This document shows positions 25,035-32,585 of a DNA stretch of 64,000 bases, piece by piece. The stretch spans positions 62,001 to 126,000 of the forward strand of contig NZ_JACFAK010000002.1 in the NCBI RefSeq assembly GCF_014118685.1, written 5' to 3'. The DNA comes from Flaviflexus huanghaiensis (lineage in GTDB: Bacteria; Actinomycetota; Actinomycetes; Actinomycetales; Actinomycetaceae). The translations under genes were made by a program, and so were the position numbers. How positions within the stretch are numbered: position 1 is the stretch's first letter; each line of letters opens with the position of its first letter. Under the pieces are notes generated by a model. That model was not told where the DNA came from, did not search any database, and was given only the letters and a program-made list of their open reading frames with translations.

Positions 25035-26609
25035 GTGTCTGAAGCGACAACCTCGACCACCCCGTCCACCGACGTAAAGGAGGATGTCAAAACAGGCCGT
25101 GCCAAGAAGAGCACGACGGCTAAGAAGACGACCGCCAAGAGCACAGCGGCGAAAAACACTACCGCGGCTAGCGCCGCCGCGAAGACTGCTTCGAAGAGCA
25201 CGGCGGCCAAGCCCGCGGCTAAGACCTCTTCTGCGAAGAGCACCGCGGCGAAGCCTGCGGCAAAGACAACGGCGAAGAAGACCGCCACGAAGAGCACCGC
25301 CGCCAAGCCCGCGGCTGTGAAGGCGAAGTCGGACTCCTCTGCACCAGCGAAGAAGGCTCCGGCGGCGAAGCCTGCCGCCAAGACGTCGCGCGTCAAGCCG
25401 ACGGGTGACGACGTGGTCCAGCCGACCGCGGAGACTGCCGAAGAGCTCGACTCGGCTGCGACCCCGGAAATCGTCGACGAAGAGGTCGTCGCCGAGGATG
25501 TTGAGGTCGATCTCGACGAAGACGAGGACGACGTCGAAGTCGACGAGGATGAGGACGAAGAGGTCGAGGAGGACGCAAAGGAGGATGCTCCGACCGCCCG
25601 CCGTATGCGGCACGCAGAAGAGCGTCCGGGGCAGTTTGTCGTCAAGGACTCCGATGCTGGTGACGAACCCGCCCAGCGGATCCACGTTGCCGGTGCGACT
25701 GCGGACCCCGTCAAGGATTACCTCAAACAGATCGGCAAGGTTGCGCTTCTCACTGCCGAAGAAGAGGTCGAGCTGGCGCGCCGGATCGAGGTCGGACTTT
25801 ACGCGAATTACATTCTCACGGAGGACCGGGAGAAGATTAAGGACAAGGCATACGAGCGTCGACTTAAGTGGATGGTTCGTGACGGGCAGCTTGCCAAGAA
25901 CCACCTTCTGGAGGCCAACCTCCGGCTCGTTGTGTCGCTCGCAAAACGCTATACCGGACGCGGAATGCTCTTCCTCGATCTCATTCAGGAAGGCAACCTT
26001 GGTCTCGTCCGTGCCGTGGAGAAATTCGACTATACGAAGGGCTTCAAGTTCTCGACGTACGCAACGTGGTGGATCCGTCAGGCGATCACGCGTGCAATGG
26101 CGGACCAGGCCCGCACGATCAGGATTCCCGTCCACATGGTCGAGGTCATCAACAAGCTCGCCCGCGTCCAGCGGCAGATGCTCCAGGATCTTGGCCACGA
26201 GCCGTCGACAGAGCAACTCGCCAAGGAACTCGATATGACCGAGGAGAAGGTGATCGAGGTCCAGAAATATGGTCGTGAACCGATATCTCTCCACACCCCG
26301 CTTGGCGAAGATGGGGACTCGGAGTTTGGCGACCTTATCGAGGATTCCGAGGCGGTTGTCCCGACTGATCGTGTCGCGCACATCCTTCTGCAGGAACAGA
26401 TCCATCAGGTGCTCGACACTCTGTCTGAGCGTGAGGCTGGCGTCATCACGATGCGGTTCGGCATCAACGATGGCCAGCCGAAGACACTCGATGAGATCGG
26501 TAAGAAGTATGGTGTGACCCGCGAGAGGATCCGTCAGATCGAGTCGAAGACGATGTCAAAGCTCCGGCATCCGTCCCGTTCTCAGGTTCTGCGGGACTAC
26601 CTCGACTAG
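25035..26609 (+). CDS. sigA: Principal RNA polymerase sigma factor (group 1)
   Basis: 524 residues from GTG 25035 (GGAAGG site). The core promoter-recognition regions are all present: region 1.2 ([11 protein letters not shown]), region 2 ([21 protein letters not shown], then [13 protein letters not shown]), region 3, and region 4 with the helix-turn-helix ([20 protein letters not shown]). The first 125 residues are Lys/Ala/Thr-rich, histone H1-like, with repeated [11 protein letters not shown]-type words. Residues about 125-190 are intensely acidic. Similar N-terminal extensions occur in actinobacterial HrdB/SigA. It recognises housekeeping promoters, including the TANNNT -10 elements in this window. 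Confidence 0.97.
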   Translation: MSEATTSTTPSTDVKEDVKTGRAKKSTTAKKTTAKSTAAKNTTAASAAAKTASKSTAAKPAAKTSSAKSTAAKPAAKTTAKKTATKSTAAKPAAVKAKSDSSAPAKKAPAAKPAAKTSRVKPTGDDVVQPTAETAEELDSAATPEIVDEEVVAEDVEVDLDEDEDDVEVDEDEDEEVEEDAKEDAPTARRMRHAEERPGQFVVKDSDAGDEPAQRIHVAGATADPVKDYLKQIGKVALLTAEEEVELARRIEVGLYANYILTEDREKIKDKAYERRLKWMVRDGQLAKNHLLEANLRLVVSLAKRYTGRGMLFLDLIQEGNLGLVRAVEKFDYTKGFKFSTYATWWIRQAITRAMADQARTIRIPVHMVEVINKLARVQRQMLQDLGHEPSTEQLAKELDMTEEKVIEVQKYGREPISLHTPLGEDGDSEFGDLIEDSEAVVPTDRVAHILLQEQIHQVLDTLSEREAGVITMRFGINDGQPKTLDEIGKKYGVTRERIRQIESKTMSKLRHPSRSQVLRDYLD

Positions 26610-27256
26610 AGTCCGCTGAGATCTGCGATCTCCAGCCACGTCATCGAACGCGCCGCGCCAGCGGCGCGTTCCCATTCTGCTGGCAGGACCGTGTGGCCAC
26701 TGCGGTCACTCGCCTCATGAGAGGTGCGGCGCCCATCCGCCTCGGCTGTGAGATAGGTGCTGAGCAGTGCCGCGGAACAACCCGCGTCGTCGAGTCCGCG
26801 GTGTCGGACGGGCATGTCGATGCCAGCTCGGTCAAGGCACGCTCCAAGCGAGTGGCGGCCCTCCGGCAGGTAGATGCGCGACTGGTCCATCGTGCACACG
26901 GCAGCATCCCGCGGAATGACAACGGGGTAGAGGGAGCGTTTAAACTCCGCGTTCAAAAACTCGAGATCGAAGGAAACGTTGTGGCCGACGATGATCCGGC
27001 CCGCGAGATGCTGGACGATGGTGGGAAGAGCATCGGAGAACGCCGGAGCGTCCGCCACATCGGCATCAGTAATGCCGTGGATGAGGGTCGACCCGACCGG
27101 CCTGCCGGGGTTGATGAGAGTTGACCAGTTCGCTTTGCGGCTTCCGTCGCTCCGGAGAATAACGATGCCGATGTCGATGACGCGATTCTTCCAGGCTGCG
27201 AGCCCGGTCGTTTCGACATCTATCACCGCAAATTCCACGTGCTGATTCTCTCCCAT
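26606..27256 (-). CDS. DnaQ-like 3'-5' exonuclease (DEDDh family)
   Basis: 216 residues from ATG 27256. The nearby GTG 27238 has a better GGGAGAG site and may be the true start. The exonuclease motifs are [10 protein letters not shown] (Exo I), [13 protein letters not shown] (Exo II) and HRGLDDAG (Exo III), the D-E-D-h-D set of proofreading subunits. A C-terminal tail of about 50 residues is not conserved. It could be a DNA polymerase III epsilon subunit or an accessory exonuclease. It converges on sigA: the palindrome CTAG serves as both stop codons, and its coding sequence contains the probable sigA terminator. Confidence 0.87.
   Translation of the reverse strand: MGENQHVEFAVIDVETTGLAAWKNRVIDIGIVILRSDGSRKANWSTLINPGRPVGSTLIHGITDADVADAPAFSDALPTIVQHLAGRIIVGHNVSFDLEFLNAEFKRSLYPVVIPRDAAVCTMDQSRIYLPEGRHSLGACLDRAGIDMPVRHRGLDDAGCSAALLSTYLTAEADGRRTSHEASDRSGHTVLPAEWERAAGAARSMTWLEIADLSGL
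26646..26671 (+). terminator. Probable sigA terminator inside the convergent gene
   Basis: GAACGCGCCGC (26646-26656) pairs perfectly with GCGGCGCGTTC (26661-26671) over a 4-nt loop. It is 37 nt after the sigA stop but lies within the coding sequence of the exonuclease, where it encodes an Ala-rich run. Confidence 0.55.
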
Positions 27257-27407
27257 GACGTCGTCAACCTGTGAGTCCGCAACCCGGTCAGTACCAGGCT
27301 GCGGAACCGGTAATAACCTATGCCATGGCTGGGGCATAAAGTTGGCCCCAAGCGAACGGGCGTGGACGAAGGGATTAAATCCGGAAGAACTGTGGTTGTA
27401 TGATGAT

Positions 27408-27617
27408 GTGAGTACAACAGCAGTAGAACCAGCACAGCTGACCGCCAGCGATCGTTGCGACGCGTGCGGTGCCAGGGCGTACGTCAGGGTTGAGCTCGAA
27501 TCGGGCTCCCTGCTCTTCTGCGGGCACCATGCGAATCGGCACCTCGAGAAGTTGGCTCCGACCGCGAAGCACATTCATGATGAGCGCCACCGTCTTACCG
27601 AGGAGAGCGCGAGCTGA
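27408..27617 (+). CDS. Small Cys-rich DUF7455-like protein
   Basis: 69 residues from GTG 27408. The pattern SDRCDACGARAYVRV, then SGSLLFCGHHANRH, gives a C-x2-C ... C-x2-H metal-binding set typical of a small actinobacterial family that sits near sigA. It is probably a zinc ribbon protein in the cytoplasm; its role is unknown. The longer frame from 27255 is not supported, being open only by chance across the divergent gene start. A canonical terminator follows at once, so it is a single-gene transcript. Confidence 0.85.
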   Translation: MSTTAVEPAQLTASDRCDACGARAYVRVELESGSLLFCGHHANRHLEKLAPTAKHIHDERHRLTEESAS

Positions 27618-27638
27618 GCTTCGCCCGAACGACTGACG

Positions 27639-27673
27639 AGTACGGACCGATCTGAGATCGGTCCGTACTTTTT
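27639..27673 (+). terminator. Canonical intrinsic terminator
   Basis: AGTACGGACCGATC (27639-27652) pairs perfectly with GATCGGTCCGTACT (27656-27669) around a TGA loop, followed by a run of T ending at 27673. It is the clearest rho-independent terminator in the window. Confidence 0.92.
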
Positions 27674-27715
27674 CACATTGGCGGGGTGATTGCCGGTATT
27701 CGCCGTGCTCTCGCC

Positions 27716-27721
27716 TACTAT
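27716..27721 (+). promoter_or_regulatory. Leaderless -10 element of parE
   Basis: TACTAT ends 6 nt before the GTG at 27728, placing transcription start at the start codon. Confidence 0.55.
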
Positions 27722-27727
27722 CGAACA

Positions 27728-29821
27728 GTGTCTGAATATACCGCGCGTCATCTGTCCGTCCTTGAGGGTCTTGAGGCGGTCCGGAAGCGACCCGGCATGT
27801 ACATCGGCTCGACAGACTCGAGAGGTCTCCTCCACTGCCTGTGGGAGATCATCGATAACGCCGTCGACGAGGCGCTCGATGGTCACGCCGACCGCATAGC
27901 CGTCACCCTCTTATCCGATGGCTCGGTTCTCGTCGAGGACAATGGCCGTGGAATCCCCGTCGACGAGGTTCCGGGCGTGGGACTGTCAGGTGTCGAGGTT
28001 GTCTACACAAAGCTTCATGCGGGCGGCAAGTTCGGCGGTGGCAGCTACGCAGCATCTGGCGGCCTTCACGGGGTCGGTGCATCTGTTGTCAATGCTCTCT
28101 CGCACCGCCTCGACGTCGAGGTTGACCGCGATGGCAAGATTCATCGGATGACATTCCGCAGGGGCGAGCCCGGCCAGTACAAGGACGGCAAGACCCCGGC
28201 ACCGGACAATCCTTTCACCCCCTTCGTGACAAACTCCTTCCTCGAGGTCAAGGGCAAGATCGCGAAAAAGAAGACGGGCACGAGGGTGAGGTTCTGGCCC
28301 GACTCCCAGATCTTCCCCGCGACAACGGCGATGGCGCTTGACGCCATTATTGACCGCGCGAAGCAGACGACCTTCCTCGTGCCCGGCCTCACGATGATCA
28401 TTCGTGACGAGCGGGCGGGTGAAGCGACCGAGGAAACGTTTAGACATGACGGCGGCGTTGTCGACTTCGTTGACGACCTGGCGTCCGATGCGGCGATCAC
28501 GAAGACGTACCACATCGTCGGGACCGGTACCTTCACGGAGATGGTCCAAACGCTCGACAAGAAAACGGGTCACCTTGTTCCTGTCGAGACAGAACGGACA
28601 TGTCGCGTCGACGTGGCGCTCGCCTGGGGTCAGGGCTATGACACGACCGTTCGGTCGTTCGTCAACATCATTGCCACCCCCGTTGGTGGCACCCATCTCC
28701 AGGGCTTTGAGGCGGGCCTGACGCGTGCGTTGCGGAAGCTGATCGAGTCGAATGCTCGGCGGCTCAAGATCACGGCCAAGGATCCGAAGATCGAAAAAGA
28801 AGACATCATGGCCGGCTTGACGGCCGTTGTCACGGTGTCTCTCCCGGAGCCACAGTTCGAGGGTCAGACGAAGGAAATTCTCGGCACCGGACCGGTGCGC
28901 GGCATCGTCAACCGCGTCGTCGGCGATGCGCTCATCGAGATACTCGGATCGACAAAGCGCGCCCAGCGTGACGAGACGGGCCGCCTACTCGAGAAGATCG
29001 TCGCCGAGATGAGGGCGCGGGTCACGGCACGGATGCACAAGGAGATCTCGAGGCGGAAGAACGCCCTCGAGACGTCGACGATGCCGGCGAAGCTGTCCGA
29101 CTGCCGCTCCGAAGATGTCGCAAACACTGAGCTTTTTATTGTCGAGGGCGATTCAGCTCTTGGTACCGCGAAGCTCGCGCGGAATTCGGAGTTCCAGGCA
29201 CTCCTGCCGATTCGTGGCAAAATACTCAACGTCCAGAAGGCTTCACCTGCCGACATCCTGAAAAACCAGGAGGTTTCCTCGATCATCCAGGTCGTTGGGG
29301 CAGGTTCGGGACGCACCTTTGATGTCGAGGCTGCTCGCTACGGCAAGGTCATCCTCATGACTGACGCGGACGTTGACGGCGCCCACATCCGGACGCTCCT
29401 GCTCACCCTGTTCTTCCGCTACATGCGCCCATTTGTCGAGGCAGGTCGCGTCTACGCTGCAGTTCCGCCGCTTCACCGGGTCGATGTCGTCGGTCGCGGC
29501 AAAGCGAAAAATGACGTCCACTACACGTACTCGGAGGCCGAGCTCACCGCCCTGCTGAGGAAGCTCGACAAGCAGGGGAGACGCTATAAGGAGCCGATCC
29601 AGCGGTACAAGGGTCTGGGGGAGATGGACGCAGATCAGCTCGCCGAGACGACCATGGACCCTGCCCATCGGACACTGCGGCGCGTGTCGATGGCGGATGA
29701 GGAGGCGTTGCGTGAGGCAGAGACCGTCTTCGAGTTACTTATGGGCAACGACGTCGCTCCGCGTAAGGAGTTTATCGTCGAGGGCTCCGAAGAGGTCGAT
29801 CGCGCTCGCATCGACGCCTGA
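27728..29821 (+). CDS. parE: DNA topoisomerase IV subunit B (GyrB/ParE family)
   Basis: 697 residues from GTG 27728, a leaderless start. The N-terminal GHKL ATPase has GMYIGSTDSRGLLH and WEIIDNAVDEALDGH (Asn for Mg-ATP). The C-terminal Toprim domain has EGDSALGTAK (about 473) and the metal motif DADVDGAHI. Together with the GyrA-type subunit at 32586-34994 it should form a type II topoisomerase. The linkage to sigA and the absence of recF/dnaN/gyrA neighbours match the second (topoisomerase IV) pair of Streptomyces rather than gyrase at oriC. It decatenates replicated chromosomes. Confidence 0.92.
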   Translation: MSEYTARHLSVLEGLEAVRKRPGMYIGSTDSRGLLHCLWEIIDNAVDEALDGHADRIAVTLLSDGSVLVEDNGRGIPVDEVPGVGLSGVEVVYTKLHAGGKFGGGSYAASGGLHGVGASVVNALSHRLDVEVDRDGKIHRMTFRRGEPGQYKDGKTPAPDNPFTPFVTNSFLEVKGKIAKKKTGTRVRFWPDSQIFPATTAMALDAIIDRAKQTTFLVPGLTMIIRDERAGEATEETFRHDGGVVDFVDDLASDAAITKTYHIVGTGTFTEMVQTLDKKTGHLVPVETERTCRVDVALAWGQGYDTTVRSFVNIIATPVGGTHLQGFEAGLTRALRKLIESNARRLKITAKDPKIEKEDIMAGLTAVVTVSLPEPQFEGQTKEILGTGPVRGIVNRVVGDALIEILGSTKRAQRDETGRLLEKIVAEMRARVTARMHKEISRRKNALETSTMPAKLSDCRSEDVANTELFIVEGDSALGTAKLARNSEFQALLPIRGKILNVQKASPADILKNQEVSSIIQVVGAGSGRTFDVEAARYGKVILMTDADVDGAHIRTLLLTLFFRYMRPFVEAGRVYAAVPPLHRVDVVGRGKAKNDVHYTYSEAELTALLRKLDKQGRRYKEPIQRYKGLGEMDADQLAETTMDPAHRTLRRVSMADEEALREAETVFELLMGNDVAPRKEFIVEGSEEVDRARIDA

Positions 29822-29825
29822 CTGC

Positions 29826-29831
29826 TAGAAT
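29826..29831 (+). promoter_or_regulatory. Leaderless -10 element of the first GNAT gene
   Basis: TAGAAT ends 7 nt before the ATG at 29839. This rules out the in-frame ATG at 29830, which overlaps the element. Confidence 0.6.
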
Positions 29832-29838
29832 GGCGCGC

Positions 29839-30885
29839 ATGGAATCGAACGGCGTGACCGCACGCGCTGGCTCGCTTGAGCAGCGTCTTCGTGTCCCAGA
29901 TCACCTCGAGTTCCCGGGTTCCCACCTGGGCTTGTCGTGGCACCTCCTGGACGGCGAGGATTTCGATGATGTCATGCGCCTCGATCTGCGGTGCCGTCCA
30001 GCTGACAGGCCGTCAGCCGTGCGCCGCCCAGAGGTTGTTGCGCCCATGCTTGGGCTCGCGCCCACCGCCCATCGATACGACGTGCTGGGAGGGCGGGACT
30101 CGACCGGTGAGCTACGGGCAGTCGGTAGCGTCGTCCTTCTCGCTGGGGTTGATACGGAACACGTGTGCATACTCGAGGCGTTCGTCGATCCGCTGTGGCG
30201 CGGCCGCGGCATCGGTCGTGCTCTCATCGACTGGCAGGACGGCCGAGCACGGCAGCTCATCACCCAGGATGGTCGGGACCTACCGGTGTCGATCGAGTCC
30301 CGCGTTGTCGCCCACCTAACCGAGCGGCGCAGACTCCTCGCCGCGGCCGGTTTCAGCCCGAATCGGACGCTCGACTATCTCGTGCGCACGACCGAGACGG
30401 TGACAGCAGCGGAAGACGTGGCGCGAGCCAAGCTCGCTGCAGCCGGTGTCTCTCTCATCCCGTTCGACCCCGCGATCGGCGAAGACGTACGCACCGTCTT
30501 TAACCGAAGCAGATCGCTCAGCCTTGGCGGACGCCTGATCCCGGCGGACGATTTCTCCCGCATCTGTCGCGAAGTCGACCCACGAATCTCCCACGTCGCC
30601 GTTGCCGACGAGGAGAAGATCGTCGTCGGTTTTCTTCTCGCACGTATCGAGCAGCGTGAGGCCCCGGAGTCGTGGATTGAGTTTCTCGCCATCGAGCGCG
30701 GCTGGCGCGGCCAGGGTATCGCCGATGCTCTCATGGCACGGCACCTAGCCGACTGTCTCGCGGCGAACATCACCCTGACGGGCACGACGATCGATTCGAA
30801 GATGAACGACAAATCGAGGTCGTGGCTCGAACGCTGGGATTTCTACGCCCGCTCTTCCGACATCGTCTACGCGATCGAGATGTGA
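29839..30885 (+). CDS. Tandem-domain GNAT acetyltransferase (first of pair)
   Basis: 348 residues with two GNAT-type domains. The N-terminal one has the acetyl-CoA loop VDPLWRGRGIGRALIDW (about 113-130) and the C-terminal one has IERGWRGQGIADALM (about 283-298). Both keep the Q/R-x-x-G-x-G/A pattern. The double architecture resembles MshD-like and antibiotic-type acetyltransferases, but substrate is not evident. Its stop overlaps the next start by 1 nt (TGATG), and the next gene is also a two-domain GNAT protein, so they likely derive from a duplication and are co-expressed. Confidence 0.85.
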   Translation: MESNGVTARAGSLEQRLRVPDHLEFPGSHLGLSWHLLDGEDFDDVMRLDLRCRPADRPSAVRRPEVVAPMLGLAPTAHRYDVLGGRDSTGELRAVGSVVLLAGVDTEHVCILEAFVDPLWRGRGIGRALIDWQDGRARQLITQDGRDLPVSIESRVVAHLTERRRLLAAAGFSPNRTLDYLVRTTETVTAAEDVARAKLAAAGVSLIPFDPAIGEDVRTVFNRSRSLSLGGRLIPADDFSRICREVDPRISHVAVADEEKIVVGFLLARIEQREAPESWIEFLAIERGWRGQGIADALMARHLADCLAANITLTGTTIDSKMNDKSRSWLERWDFYARSSDIVYAIEM

Positions 30886-31802
30886 TGCGGATCGAACTCA
30901 CCCGTGACCGGCTTCCGGAGCTCATGTCACTCGTCGAAGCAATTGAGCGACATGACCGTGCGCCCTTCCGGACCCTGCCCTCCGAGCTCGAGGACTATTT
31001 CGATTCCGGCCTGGAGACCGAGTCGCTCGGACTTGTCATTGACGGGGTGCTTGCCGGTTACGGCGTTGTGAGAGTCCCGCGTGACGGTGGACCGCTACGG
31101 TGTTCAGGCGGCACCCACCCCGATTTCCGGGGCTACGGCCTTGGCCGCCAGGTCGTAGATTTCTTCGATGATGCCGCGCGGCGGCTCGCTATGGGACAGC
31201 CGGACGCGATGATGGAGATCCACGTTGACGAGGGGCGCGACAGCCTCATTGACCTCCTCGAACGTGCTGAACGCATGCCCAGTGGCGGTTATGTTCAACT
31301 TCGCCGCGCCCTGTCAGAACCGCGTGCCCCGATGGACCTGCCGTCATTTTTTAGGATCCTTCCGTGGAGCGACGTCAAGGACACCGAGGTTGGCGCAACC
31401 TATCGGGAGACACTGTCGGGTCTCAGCGATGCTTTGGACAGCCAGTTCTTCGTGCCCGAGTGGTCATTCGTCATCGTCGATGGCCGCTCCGATCGAGCGA
31501 AACTCGCAGCCTACCTGCTCTCGCACCGGTACGAGCAGGACTGGTCTGCGTTTGGTTGGTCAGAAGGCTACACGGAGGAGCTTGTCGTCCTGCCCGATTA
31601 TCGCGGCCTTCATCTCGCCACGAGCCTGCTCAACACTGCCGCCGATTCCTATGAGGAGTCGGGGATGGAGTATGCCGGCATGGATATCAGCGTCGACGCG
31701 GAGGGGCAGTCGCCGATGCTCGATCTCTTCACCCATTTCGGCTACGAACCGATTCGTAGCACGACGCTCTATGCGAAGAGAGTGTTTTCCACCGGGGCAT
31801 AG
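30885..31802 (+). CDS. Tandem-domain GNAT acetyltransferase (second of pair)
   Basis: 305 residues from ATG 30885, translationally coupled to the preceding GNAT gene. The N-terminal domain has HPDFRGYGLGRQVVDFF (about 80-95), an acetyl-CoA binding loop. The C-terminal domain has LPDYRGLHLATSLLN, where the second Gly of the loop is replaced, so only the first half may be catalytic. The ending HFGYEPIRSTTLYAKRV is typical of GNAT C-termini. Substrate unknown. Confidence 0.82.
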   Translation: MRIELTRDRLPELMSLVEAIERHDRAPFRTLPSELEDYFDSGLETESLGLVIDGVLAGYGVVRVPRDGGPLRCSGGTHPDFRGYGLGRQVVDFFDDAARRLAMGQPDAMMEIHVDEGRDSLIDLLERAERMPSGGYVQLRRALSEPRAPMDLPSFFRILPWSDVKDTEVGATYRETLSGLSDALDSQFFVPEWSFVIVDGRSDRAKLAAYLLSHRYEQDWSAFGWSEGYTEELVVLPDYRGLHLATSLLNTAADSYEESGMEYAGMDISVDAEGQSPMLDLFTHFGYEPIRSTTLYAKRVFSTGA

Positions 31803-31819
31803 ACCCGTCCCAACACCCG

Positions 31820-32479
31820 CTAGCCGCGCTCCGACCAGGGATTCGCGGGAGTTTGGACATCGAGCGAAAAGAGCGGCAAGAGCTCAACCAGCCGCTTGAC
31901 TGTTCGGTACTCCGATTCGGTGCCCGTGACGGCGTCGCTCACAAGAAGGACGGGCGTGACTCCGGCAGCGAGCGCCGCCTCGCAGTCGATCTCCCGGTCG
32001 CCGATGGCAATGCAGTCCTCTGGCAGGAGGCTGTTGCGCTCGAGGGCCGCGATGATCATCGCAGGATCGGGTTTGCGGGGATACCCGTCCGAGGTCGAAA
32101 TGATGTCATCGAACGTGACATTCGCGCTTGCGACGAGCTGTTCCGCCGAATCGCGGTCGCGGTGGGTGACAATGATGTTCTTCCCTCGGCCGTGACGGCA
32201 GGCCTGAACGAGCTCCTCAGCACCATCCATGAGTGGGGCAGGGTCAGACACCCAGCCCTTCTTCACGAGCTCGTAGGAGTCCTCGAACGCGGCGACCGGG
32301 ATGCCTGTGCGCCTCGAGAGCTCGTCGATGGCATGAGTACGGCTCACTCGGGTGAGCTTGCCGATCTCGTCGGCGGCGACCTCGTGCCCGCCGTCGGCTG
32401 TCACGCGCTGAAAGGCCGAATCGACGTACGGGTACGTGTCGAACAGCGTCCCACCCATGTCCCACAGAATCGAAGTCAT
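31820..32479 (-). CDS. HAD-superfamily hydrolase with altered nucleophile motif
   Basis: 219 residues. Motif I reads WDMGGTLFDT: the first Asp (D7) is kept but the second, normally the general acid/base, is Gly. The remaining motifs are present: IIVTHRD (motif II, Thr), KPDPAMI (Lys) and GDREIDCEAALAAG (acidic). D-x-G variants occur in a subgroup of HAD-IA proteins, so this is probably a family trait rather than an error, but catalysis may be slower or different. CATAGT lies 6 nt before the ATG, close to the leaderless pattern. It is downstream of parC on the same strand and convergent with the GNAT pair. Confidence 0.85.
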   Translation of the reverse strand: MTSILWDMGGTLFDTYPYVDSAFQRVTADGGHEVAADEIGKLTRVSRTHAIDELSRRTGIPVAAFEDSYELVKKGWVSDPAPLMDGAEELVQACRHGRGKNIIVTHRDRDSAEQLVASANVTFDDIISTSDGYPRKPDPAMIIAALERNSLLPEDCIAIGDREIDCEAALAAGVTPVLLVSDAVTGTESEYRTVKRLVELLPLFSLDVQTPANPWSERG

Positions 32480-32530
32480 GCTCCCACTATGGCAGAAGTG
32501 CGATAATGGTCACAATGGTCGGGCGTCATG

Positions 32531-32547
32531 TCCACGATGGTCGTGGA
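32531..32547 (-). terminator. Possible parC terminator
   Basis: TCCACGA (32531-32537) and TCGTGGA (32541-32547) form a perfect 7-bp stem with a TGG loop, about 40 nt after the parC stop. Confidence 0.45.
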
Positions 32548-32585
32548 GGACGCGATGAGGCAACGTCACCGACCGGAGAGCATCC

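Noticed and set aside
25032-26405. 457-codon minus-strand frame with Arg/Gly/Leu repeats
   Set aside because: Antisense to sigA; the repeats mirror the Lys/Ala repeats of the sigma factor.
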